Assembly (NCBI GenBank): GCA_030633305.1
Contig: DAOVTB010000006.1
Coordinates: 1-58,485, forward strand
Source of the DNA: Candidatus Muiribacteriota bacterium
Lineage (GTDB): Bacteria; Muiribacteriota; DAOVTB01
DNA length: 58,485 nt
Reading direction: 5' to 3'
Shown here: positions 8,874-15,925 of the stretch, piece by piece
How the letters are laid out: every line of letters starts with the position of its first letter
Position numbering within the stretch: position 1 is the stretch's first letter
The notes under the pieces: model-generated
What the model saw: the letters and a program-made list of their open reading frames with translations, nothing else
Databases searched by the model: none
What the model was told of the DNA's origin: nothing
Position numbers and translations under genes: made by a program

Positions 8874-9319
8874 AAAAGGAAAGAAAAGTTGATGCAATAA
8901 AAAATGGTACTGTAATAGACCATATCCCGGCAGGAAAAGCTTTTAAAGTAATAGAAATTCTTAAAATAAAAAATACGGACATGATTAGCCTTGGTATGAA
9001 TCTTCCAAGTTCCAAACATGGTTCTAAAGATATTTTAAAAGTTGAAAATTGGGAGCTTTCACATAATGAGGTTAATAAGATCACTCTTGTAGCTCCTGGA
9101 GCAACACTCAGTATTATAAGAGAATTCGAGATTTCCGAAAAATATAATGTAAAACTTCCACCTGAAGTAAGTGGTCTGATAGGGTGTCCAAATAAAAAGT
9201 GTATAACTAATGAAGTTGAATCCATAAGCAGATTTTATGTTGAAAGTGATGATGGTAAAAAGATGAGATGTCATTATTGCGAAAGGCTGTATCCAGCAGA
9301 ATCATTAAACATAGGATAA
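8870..9319 (+). CDS. pyrI: Aspartate carbamoyltransferase regulatory chain PyrI
   Basis: The 149-residue regulatory chain binds nucleotide effectors with its N-terminal domain and zinc with its C-terminal domain. The four zinc cysteines are present (CPNKKC and CHYC). The N-terminus reads RKVDAIKNGTVIDHIPAGKA, as in enterobacterial PyrI. AGGAGGGTCGAA precedes the ATG. With PyrB it should form the allosteric B-type holoenzyme, so this pathway is controlled by end-product feedback. A long hairpin begins at the last base of its stop codon. Confidence 0.94.
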   Translation: MKKERKVDAIKNGTVIDHIPAGKAFKVIEILKIKNTDMISLGMNLPSSKHGSKDILKVENWELSHNEVNKITLVAPGATLSIIREFEISEKYNVKLPPEVSGLIGCPNKKCITNEVESISRFYVESDDGKKMRCHYCERLYPAESLNIG

Positions 9320-9444
9320 CTGCGTTCTGAATGAGCGAATCTTGAAATTTTCTGCACTAATTTATGCTTGCGGAGTACACAAAAAGTACACCTCAGCATA
9401 AATTAGTTTGAAAATTCCAACCTTCATCTCATTCAAAACGCAGT
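9319..9444. repeat. Long imperfect hairpin element, copy A (abuts the pyrI stop)
   Basis: The outer arms ACTGCGTTCTGAATGAG (9319-9335) and CTCATTCAAAACGCAGT (9428-9444) pair. The inner arms ACTAATTTATGCT and AGCATAAATTAGT pair perfectly, and the tip is GTAC-ACAAAAA-GTAC. It starts in the stop codon of pyrI. A homologous copy lies at 20930-21056. It has no T-run, so it is not a classical intrinsic terminator, though it would fold strongly at the end of the pyr mRNA. Confidence 0.85.
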
Positions 9445-9475
9445 ACAGGGAAAAAATAAAATGTTAGGAATTTAA

Positions 9476-9709
9476 ATGAAATTAAAACTGTATTATTATA
9501 TAGCGTGTCCATTCTGCAGGATGGTAGTGAATTATTTGAAAAACAAGGATTTTGATGTTGAATATGCAGATACAAGAGAAAATAGAGAACTTAGAAAAGA
9601 ACTTGTTTCCATTGGCGGTTCATCTCAAGTCCCATGTCTTCTAATTGATGGAGTTCCTCTTTACGAGTCAAATGATATTATTCAATGGTTTGAAGATAAT
9701 ATGCAATAA
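9476..9709 (+). CDS. Glutaredoxin-like / GST N-terminal thioredoxin-fold protein
   Basis: The 77-residue protein is a single thioredoxin fold: YIACPFCRMV gives the dithiol active site C11-P-F-C14, SSQVPCLLIDG the cis-proline, and YESNDIIQWFE the glutathione-type carboxyl-binding loop. This is the layout of GrxC/NrdH-like and GST N-terminal proteins, which reduce disulfides or mixed glutathione disulfides in the cytoplasm. TTAGGA lies six bases before the ATG. It stands alone between the pyr operon and an outer-membrane protein gene, with no partner to narrow its substrate. Confidence 0.85.
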   Translation: MKLKLYYYIACPFCRMVVNYLKNKDFDVEYADTRENRELRKELVSIGGSSQVPCLLIDGVPLYESNDIIQWFEDNMQ

Positions 9710-9726
9710 CAGTTTTAGCATTATTC

Positions 9727-9756
9727 TTTGTGCCTTAGTGCCCTTTGTGTGAACTA
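9727..9756 (+). repeat. Dispersed intergenic repeat (CTTTGTGCC...CCTTTGTGTG type)
   Basis: The stretch CTTTGTGCCTTAGTGCCC with the following TTTGTGTGAAC resembles 49032-49055 (TCTTCGTGCCCTTCGTGGTA) and the inverted 21335-21351. It is non-coding and lies between the glutaredoxin-like gene and the next gene. Confidence 0.4.
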
Positions 9757-9845
9757 TACTTTTCTTTATTTAATTATTCAGAAAAATTTCCGATATACAG
9801 ATTAAATTGTTTATCAAATATTTTTGATATAAAAGGCGAAATACA

Positions 9846-10823
9846 ATGAAAAAAAATCTGATTTTTCTGTTGGTTTACATGATGGTTGCTGGTATTTGTT
9901 CAGTAAATCTTTACAGCGTTGAAGAATTAACTTCAAGCGAAATTGAAGATCGTGAAATCATGCGGGAAGAAAGAGAAGATAAAAGGGAAAATAAAAAAAG
10001 AAAACCTAAAATAAAGAGCAGGAAAAAGAAAACAAAAAAGATTATAAAAAAGAAAAAAAAATCAAAATATAGTGTATTAAAAAAATGGAATGCCGCCTTA
10101 ATGGGTACGAGTTACAGACCTAGTGGGATTTACTGGGATAATAGTGAAGTTGGTACAACTGATCACCCTTTTGAATCCATGACAGGAGGAGTGACTTATT
10201 ATAAAGGACTTTTAGGCTATACTTTCTATAATGGCTGGAGATTTGAACTGGATGCCGGAAAATGGCGTGAAAAGGGGAGTAAAACTGTCTGGGATAAAAA
10301 TATTAATATAGCTGGAAAATATTTTTTTGGTGATGAAATCACTAATTATGATGCTATGGGCGTTGATCATGTGGATATGAATTATTATATTCGTCCAATT
10401 GAGTTAAGTATTTCATATATCAGGAATCATGCGTCAAACAGATTGAAAACATTTACTGGAATTGGAATTGGAAGTTATAAAAATGATCTGCATTATTACT
10501 ATCGCACTCCGACTGATACTTTGATTTCTATCCATAAAAAGCAGAGTGTACCAGTTTATGTAATTCAGGGAGGTCTTGATTACTTTCTAACTAAGAATCT
10601 AGCATTACGTTTTAAAGCCAAGTATTTATGGGGAGGTCTTGATGTTTTTGTTGGACCACAGGATTTCATCATAAATGAAGTATTAACAGGTACAAACATA
10701 ACTGTTGATGAAAAGCAGGAAATAGTTGATAGATTTAATGATGCCGAGGAAAGGTCTAACCTGGATAGTTTTCAGATTGAGCTTGGAATGTCTATGTTTT
10801 TTGACTTGTTTTCCTCTCCCTGA
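9846..10823 (+). CDS. Exported outer-membrane-type protein with basic coiled linker
   Basis: The 325-residue protein has a signal peptide (MKKNLIFLLVYMMVAGICS...), a highly charged helical segment at about 30-75 rich in E, R and K ending in many lysines, and then a region of alternating aromatic beta strands (for example GLLGYTFYNGWRFELDAGKW) that ends with a terminal strand reading FQIELGMSMFFDLF. This is the pattern of an outer-membrane beta-barrel joined to a periplasmic linker. I do not recognise a specific family. AAGG lies ten bases before the ATG. Its last 52 bases overlap the end of the opposite-strand gene. Confidence 0.65.
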   Translation: MKKNLIFLLVYMMVAGICSVNLYSVEELTSSEIEDREIMREEREDKRENKKRKPKIKSRKKKTKKIIKKKKKSKYSVLKKWNAALMGTSYRPSGIYWDNSEVGTTDHPFESMTGGVTYYKGLLGYTFYNGWRFELDAGKWREKGSKTVWDKNINIAGKYFFGDEITNYDAMGVDHVDMNYYIRPIELSISYIRNHASNRLKTFTGIGIGSYKNDLHYYYRTPTDTLISIHKKQSVPVYVIQGGLDYFLTKNLALRFKAKYLWGGLDVFVGPQDFIINEVLTGTNITVDEKQEIVDRFNDAEERSNLDSFQIELGMSMFFDLFSSP

Positions 10824-12223
10824 TCATACCTTAGAAACCAGAATAGATAAAAAATACAGCATATAGAAATTAAAAGAGATATGCTGAAAATCCATTTCAT
10901 AATCAATGAATCTTTTTTTTGAAAAACACCTCTAAAGAACATGAAGCTGGTTTTCAATTTAGGGAATAAAAAATATGGTGAATACTGGTAATTCCATATG
11001 ATCTGGTCATAAATAGTTTCATTTACCTTTTGAATAGGAATAGAGTTGTTTCTGGCTTGTTTGATCATGATTTTTTGAAATGTGAAGAAATTTTTAAAAG
11101 AATCTATTCTAAGACTCTGGATCTGTACAAAGATTGATAGAGCAAAAAAAATAAGAAGTATAATAGAAATAATTTTTTTGTTCATATTCAAAAGATAACC
11201 CAGCCCAAAAATTAAAAAAGGGTAAACTGGAACCAGAAATCTGGGTCCGAACCCAACTCCGCCATACCACATGATCCATCCTGCATAAAAGAAAAGATAA
11301 GAAACAAAAACAAGTATAGGAAACAGGAATTTCCTCCAGTTTTTTAAAAGTGGCAAAACACCAAGTAATAATACAGGAGAGAGGACAATCAATCCTCGTC
11401 CAGGTGAACACAGTAATCCAGGGAGACCAGTTGAAAAATACTCAAAATAATTCCAGATGTAACCTGCTGGTGAATGTTCTGGATTTAAATCTGTAAAACC
11501 AAATCGGATGTATTTATACCAGAGCAGTACGAGCATCCCACAGGCAGATCCGGGAAGAACCCATAAAAAATTACGTTTATTAAGCGCGTAATCCATTACA
11601 TGAAAAATAAAAATAGAGATTACAAAAGGATATTTTATAATTATTCCTGCAAAAATTAGAAAATTAAGAATAATGATCTGAGATCTTTGGTGTTTTTTAT
11701 AATTCAAATAAAGAAACATGTATAAATGGGCTAAAAGTATAAATGGTTCGGTGAAAAATGTTTTCTGGTAATAACCGAGAAACGGAGTGGAAAGAAAAAT
11801 AATTGATAGGAGGACAGCCTTTTTAGTATCAAATAATATTTCAGAAATGCTGTAAAATATGATCAAACATAGTGAACCTGTAAATAAATTAAATAAAAGT
11901 AAGCCCGTATCGGGTGAATTAAACATGGATGCGATAAAATAAAATGGAATAGCTAGGATTGAAAGCCCTGGAAGATAATTAGTATAACATTTTCCATTGA
12001 ATTTACTTATTTGATCCGGATAATATTTGAAAAGTTCTGAATCAACGGTAAGTGAACCATTGTGAAGGATATTTTTAATCAGATTTTTCCTTATTTTACT
12101 GTCAGGAGAAATTACCGAATTGTTGAAATACATCATGTTTATGGTTAGATTCAGCAGTATTATGCATATAAGTGCTATTATGGAGTTAATATTTTGTTGA
12201 ATGTTTGGATTAAATTTTGCCAC
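10772..12223 (-). CDS. Polytopic membrane protein, GT-C-like (dolichyl-phosphate-mannose transferase type)
   Basis: About 483 residues with roughly ten or more hydrophobic segments. After the first segment comes a long loop with SPDSKIRKNLIK and PDQISKFNGKCYTNYLPG, which fits the first periplasmic loop of GT-C glycosyltransferases (GT39/GT83 type), where acidic residues bind a polyprenyl-phosphate sugar. The LLCSPGRGLIVLSPVLLL and GGVGFGPRFLVPVYPF motifs also suit that fold. The frame is open from 12256, but a GTG at 12223 has GGAG eight bases upstream and is the better start; it overlaps the upstream ElyC-like gene by 14 bases. Probable role: adding a sugar to an envelope glycan. The family call is from topology and loop motifs. 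Confidence 0.65.
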   Translation of the reverse strand: MAKFNPNIQQNINSIIALICIILLNLTINMMYFNNSVISPDSKIRKNLIKNILHNGSLTVDSELFKYYPDQISKFNGKCYTNYLPGLSILAIPFYFIASMFNSPDTGLLLFNLFTGSLCLIIFYSISEILFDTKKAVLLSIIFLSTPFLGYYQKTFFTEPFILLAHLYMFLYLNYKKHQRSQIIILNFLIFAGIIIKYPFVISIFIFHVMDYALNKRNFLWVLPGSACGMLVLLWYKYIRFGFTDLNPEHSPAGYIWNYFEYFSTGLPGLLCSPGRGLIVLSPVLLLGVLPLLKNWRKFLFPILVFVSYLFFYAGWIMWYGGVGFGPRFLVPVYPFLIFGLGYLLNMNKKIISIILLIFFALSIFVQIQSLRIDSFKNFFTFQKIMIKQARNNSIPIQKVNETIYDQIIWNYQYSPYFLFPKLKTSFMFFRGVFQKKDSLIMKWIFSISLLISICCIFYLFWFLRYDQGEENKSKNIDIPSSI

Positions 12224-12980
12224 GCAATTTACTCCATATAATTCCCAGATACTCATGAATCGCGGCGTCTATATGTACAAGTGATACTGCATTTGGAAAT
12301 ATCCTGGTTGGTTGATATTGTTTATGTTTTCTTATTGTTAATCCAGCCGGAGCCGGTACAGGATTCATCCCGTTTTTTTTAAAAAGTAATACCGATCTTG
12401 GAAGATGATTCGCTGATGTTACGAGAATGAATTTTTCAGATTTCACTAGTTCTTTTATTTTTTCTGCCTGGGTCTCTGTATCAACTGAACCAGACTCTGT
12501 TATTATTCTTCTGGGTTCAACTCCAAACTGAAGAGCAACTTTCTTAAGTATTTCAGCTTCAGAGACAGGATCAAAAGTTTTTCCGCCAGAAAGAACAAGT
12601 TTACTGTCAGGATACATGTTAATCAATCTTATTCCTTCTGCAAGTCTTACTAATGATGAAGAATTGATTTGGCTTGTTACGGGAATGTTTTCATCACTTG
12701 TGTGTCCTCCCGCGAGGACTACAACATACTTCAAAGTTTTTTCAAGCTTGGTATCTACTTTTAGATGAGGTTTATGGTGATATTCCAGTGGTCTTAATAT
12801 GAGATCAGAAACAGGTAGAAAACTGAGTATAAGCAGTATTAATATTGAAATTGTAACAAGTCTTTTTCCAGTTTTCTGTTTCCGGGTAAAATGAAGAAGA
12901 TAAAGTCCAGATACAGCTATCAACAAAACTGCTGTAAGTGGCATGAAAAATTGAGATAATATTTTTTTTAGTAAATACAT
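12210..12980 (-). CDS. ElyC/SanA/YdcF family (DUF218) membrane protein
   Basis: The 256-residue protein has two N-terminal membrane segments (FFMPLTAVLLIAVSGLYLL and VTISILILLILSFLPVSDL) and then a periplasmic DUF218 domain: KYVVVLAGGHTSDE, SKLVLSGGKTFDPVSEAEIL, ESGSVDTETQAEKIKEL, FILVTSANHLPRSVLLFKK. E. coli ElyC, of the same length and layout, supports lipid-linked precursor use during cell-wall synthesis at low temperature. No Shine-Dalgarno is present; the promoter below places the transcript start only a few bases before the ATG. It overlaps the GT-C gene downstream, suggesting one operon for envelope glycan work. Confidence 0.85.
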   Translation of the reverse strand: MYLLKKILSQFFMPLTAVLLIAVSGLYLLHFTRKQKTGKRLVTISILILLILSFLPVSDLILRPLEYHHKPHLKVDTKLEKTLKYVVVLAGGHTSDENIPVTSQINSSSLVRLAEGIRLINMYPDSKLVLSGGKTFDPVSEAEILKKVALQFGVEPRRIITESGSVDTETQAEKIKELVKSEKFILVTSANHLPRSVLLFKKNGMNPVPAPAGLTIRKHKQYQPTRIFPNAVSLVHIDAAIHEYLGIIWSKLRGKI

Positions 12981-12989
12981 TATGTTAAC

Positions 12990-13018
12990 AGGATATAATA
13001 AATTTCATTTTTTCTCAA
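12990..13018 (-). promoter_or_regulatory. Promoter for the elyC-like gene (near-leaderless)
   Basis: On the minus strand TTGAGA (13018-13013), 17 bases, then TATCCT (12995-12990). The start of transcription would fall near 12984, about four bases before the ATG at 12980. Confidence 0.4.
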
Positions 13019-13047
13019 AAAAATAATATTCCTTTTCCTGAATTGTG

Positions 13048-13076
13048 TTGAATTAATAAATTGCATCTGTTAGAAT
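13048..13076 (+). promoter_or_regulatory. Promoter for STAS protein gene at 13105
   Basis: TTGAAT (13048-13053), a 17-base spacer and TAGAAT (13071-13076) lie 28 bases before the ATG, divergent from the minus-strand promoter at 12990-13018. Confidence 0.45.
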
Positions 13077-13104
13077 TAACTAAAGTTGTAGGCTGATAAA
13101 TATT

Positions 13105-13455
13105 ATGGTTAAAATTAAAATTTCTGAAAAAGAATTTTTTGTTTATGTCAAACTTGAAGGTAAGCTTGATATTGACAGTGAATTGTATTTCAAGAAAAAA
13201 ATGACTGCTCTTATGGAAAAAGGTTACCACCAACTGATTTTTGATATGGAAGAAGTTACCTATATAAACAGTTTTGGTCTGGGAGTTTTAACCAATGTAT
13301 GGCGTAAGGTAAAAGCTCAGCAAGGTGCTTTAAGGCTTGTATGTCTTTCACCAAAGATCAAAAGATTATTTCAGCTGACATGGTTAACGAAAGTTTTTGA
13401 ACTGTTCGAAACGCTTGAAGAAGCAGAAAATTTGTTTATTGAAGAAAATCAGTAA
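13105..13455 (+). CDS. STAS-domain protein (anti-sigma factor antagonist family)
   Basis: The 116-residue protein is a single STAS domain: opening strand KIKISEKEFFVYVKLEGKLD, then HQLIFDMEEVTYINSFGLGVL, with S56 at the position that SpoIIAA-type antagonists have phosphorylated by an HPK-like anti-sigma kinase. It would act in the cytoplasm in a partner-switching module. No kinase (RsbW/SpoIIAB type) or PP2C phosphatase is next to it. It overlaps the following GT-B-like gene by about 17 bases. A second STAS gene of almost the same length is at 22126-22473. Confidence 0.88.
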   Translation: MVKIKISEKEFFVYVKLEGKLDIDSELYFKKKMTALMEKGYHQLIFDMEEVTYINSFGLGVLTNVWRKVKAQQGALRLVCLSPKIKRLFQLTWLTKVFELFETLEEAENLFIEENQ

Positions 13456-14737
13456 ACTGAGTATCCTGAAAAATCCAGAATTAAACCTCAATATTCATTC
13501 TAAAATTTCCGTAATGTTGCTTGCTTATGGTGGTAGTCACCAGAAAATTATTTCATCTATTGCCGGGATATTGGAATCAGCCCATATTAATTTTATTATT
13601 GTTGCCCCTCCAGGTTCGCAGACGTTTCTGAGAAGCAGGCATAAAAATGTGGTTACTTTCAGTGAAATATGTTGCTTTCCTGAGATTCCAGAAGAATATA
13701 GAACGCTATTTTCAGAAATGATAGAAGATTCACTCCAGAATAATGATCTTTACAAAGATTCGTATTATTATCTTGGAAATTCTTTGATTGATACAATTAA
13801 ACTTATCCAAAGTGGAAAATATGCAGAACTTTTTCCTGGAAATAAATTATCTGCAGTTGAATCAGATAATTATTCTGAAATGATCAGGAAGTTGTTTATA
13901 GAACATAAACGACAATTTCTTTTGCCTGTTTCAACAATGGAGAAGATTATTAAGAAAATTGATCCTGATCTGATTATTACAACTAATTCTCCAAGAGCTG
14001 AAAGGGCATCACAGATTGGAGCATATAATTTAAGAATACCATGCATAACTGTTATTGATGGTTTTGGAACAACAGAACAATACAGGATTACTGATGTGGA
14101 CCATATTTTAGTACCGAATTCATTTGCTTCCAAAAAACTTGAACAAAAAGGTGTAAATTCAGACATAATTACTGTTGCAGGAAATCCAGTCCTTGAAAAT
14201 ATATTAAATATTGATAAAAAAAATGCGCTATTGTACTTGAAAGAAAGGAAGGTTGTCGTTGATAAATATCAAAAAATAATATTGTATCCCAAATCACTTA
14301 GCTATTATGATCACAAGGCATGGAATGTTCTGGATCGCTTTGTTGATAAAATGGCAGAATTACACAGCGATTATCTTTTTATTGTTAAAAATCATCCTGG
14401 AGACCACTGTGGAAAAGAATTTAATAATGAAAATATCGTCCAGCTGGAGGAATCTGTTGATATCCTATCATTTATTCAGCTATCTAATTTATTATTAGCC
14501 AGTCATTCTTTAGCTGCAATTGAAGGTGCGGTAATTGGGAAAACAAGTTTGATTTATCAAACCAGAAATAATTCACCTTTGAAGGGATTAGAGATTGGGA
14601 CCTTTGTTTTTGCTGATACTGAAGCTCAGTTGTATAATCTTTTTGAACAATCTGTAATGAAATTTCAAGCTCCAGTTGAAATAATAAAAAAAGATTTCAG
14701 ATCCAGTTTTCTTAAAATAGTACAGGAATATATGTGA
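13439..14737 (+). CDS. GT-B-fold protein (polysaccharide glycosyltransferase / UDP-GlcNAc epimerase-like)
   Basis: The product has two Rossmann-like halves. The first contains SVMLLAYGGSHQKIISSIAG and the strand PDLIITTNSPRAERASQIGA; the second contains IILYPKSLSYYD, YLFIVKNHPGDH, LLLASHSLAAIEGAVIGK and the end of a nucleotide-sugar site. This is the GT-B layout shared by UDP-GlcNAc 2-epimerases and teichoic/capsule glycosyltransferases (CDP-glycerol type). The exact reaction cannot be read. The frame is open from an ATG at 13397 inside the STAS gene; a TTG at 13439 or an ATG at 13514 just before LLAYGG are alternatives, and none has a clear ribosome-binding site. Confidence 0.65.
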   Translation: MKKISKLSILKNPELNLNIHSKISVMLLAYGGSHQKIISSIAGILESAHINFIIVAPPGSQTFLRSRHKNVVTFSEICCFPEIPEEYRTLFSEMIEDSLQNNDLYKDSYYYLGNSLIDTIKLIQSGKYAELFPGNKLSAVESDNYSEMIRKLFIEHKRQFLLPVSTMEKIIKKIDPDLIITTNSPRAERASQIGAYNLRIPCITVIDGFGTTEQYRITDVDHILVPNSFASKKLEQKGVNSDIITVAGNPVLENILNIDKKNALLYLKERKVVVDKYQKIILYPKSLSYYDHKAWNVLDRFVDKMAELHSDYLFIVKNHPGDHCGKEFNNENIVQLEESVDILSFIQLSNLLLASHSLAAIEGAVIGKTSLIYQTRNNSPLKGLEIGTFVFADTEAQLYNLFEQSVMKFQAPVEIIKKDFRSSFLKIVQEYM

Positions 14738-14788
14738 TTGTTAATACCTTATATGCTCTGATCTACGTCTATAGAGGCTTATTTTTTT

Positions 14789-15925
14789 CTATCGTATAAA
14801 GATAAGTGTTTCATTAAAACCTAGATCCGATTTAAGTTTTTTTAATATTTTCTGCTTGAATCCAAATTTTTCAAAGTGCGTTTTCATGAATACTGTCCCA
14901 ATCTGGTCTGAGTAAAGAAAAAGAAAGATCGCTTTAAATAGGATTTCTGAATCATAATCACAAGTCAGATCACTTTCAAAGATTTCGATTATTTTTTTAT
15001 TGTAATCATCAATTTTGAAACCCGTGAAATTTTCAAAAATTGAATAATTTTTCAACAGTAGAAGAATATCGATTAAAGAGTCTCGTTCTTTAAGCATCAA
15101 AATTATTTCCCGATGGAATCTGAATCCGGAAATTTTATTCATTGCACCTGATTCCATAGCCTTTTGCAAACATTTTTTTGTTGAATCAGACAGTTTAAGT
15201 TTTAAGCGAATAAGAAATTTCAACGCTCTTAATATTCGTGTTGGATCATCTAGAAAACTTTCTGGTTGCAATATATTGATAAGATGTTTTCCAAGATCAG
15301 TGATACCGGAAAATGGGTCTATTAAAATTCCAGGTTTGCCTGTTAGTGAAAGTGCCATTGCGTTTATTGAAAAATCTCTTCTTTTAAGATCATCAACAAT
15401 TTTATCTGTTAGTTTTACTTCTGGAAGTGTACCATGTTTGGAATATGTTTCTTTCCTGGAACTTGCAATATCGATGGTCTGTGTGTAATCAGAAATTTTT
15501 AAAGTATTAAATCTGGTGTGTTTTTTTACTGAAACATCCTTTTTGAAATGAGAGAAATTTTTAAAAAGTTTAATAGCATCGCCTTTGATCATAATATCCA
15601 GATCATTAGTTTTTTTATTAGCAATGATATCTCTTAAAGGTCCACCAACGAGATATGCCTCAATATTGTTAATCAGGCAGAATTCAATTATTTTATGCAG
15701 CAGAGGATTATTATTTATGATTTCAAGTGTTTTAGAATAAAGTTTTTCACTAGTTAAAATGTGGTCAATAGTGCTGGATTCAATAAATTTAAAATGGATA
15801 TTACAGTTTTCTTTATACAATGTGTCAAGCTCTCTAGAAGTAAGAAATACATCAAACTCAGAAATGATAAGTTTCCCCGAGGAAAGCCTTGATAGTTTAC
15901 TGGCAAAATAATCTTCTGTTTTCAT
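14789..15925 (-). CDS. Nucleotidyltransferase of the poly(A) polymerase / tRNA CCA-adding family
   Basis: The 378-residue protein carries all class II nucleotidyltransferase motifs: YLVGGPLRDIIA (nucleotide site), NDLDIMI (metal-binding D-x-D), RRDFSINAMAL, and DDPTRILRALKF, followed by a helical RNA-binding region. It should add nucleotides to RNA 3' ends; whether CCA on tRNA or poly(A) cannot be told from sequence alone. The first about 85 residues before the catalytic core match no motif I know and are longer than usual. Its ATG at 15925 overlaps by one base (TAATG) the end of the outer-membrane protein gene upstream, so they are probably co-transcribed. Confidence 0.85.
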   Translation of the reverse strand: MKTEDYFASKLSRLSSGKLIISEFDVFLTSRELDTLYKENCNIHFKFIESSTIDHILTSEKLYSKTLEIINNNPLLHKIIEFCLINNIEAYLVGGPLRDIIANKKTNDLDIMIKGDAIKLFKNFSHFKKDVSVKKHTRFNTLKISDYTQTIDIASSRKETYSKHGTLPEVKLTDKIVDDLKRRDFSINAMALSLTGKPGILIDPFSGITDLGKHLINILQPESFLDDPTRILRALKFLIRLKLKLSDSTKKCLQKAMESGAMNKISGFRFHREIILMLKERDSLIDILLLLKNYSIFENFTGFKIDDYNKKIIEIFESDLTCDYDSEILFKAIFLFLYSDQIGTVFMKTHFEKFGFKQKILKKLKSDLGFNETLIFIR

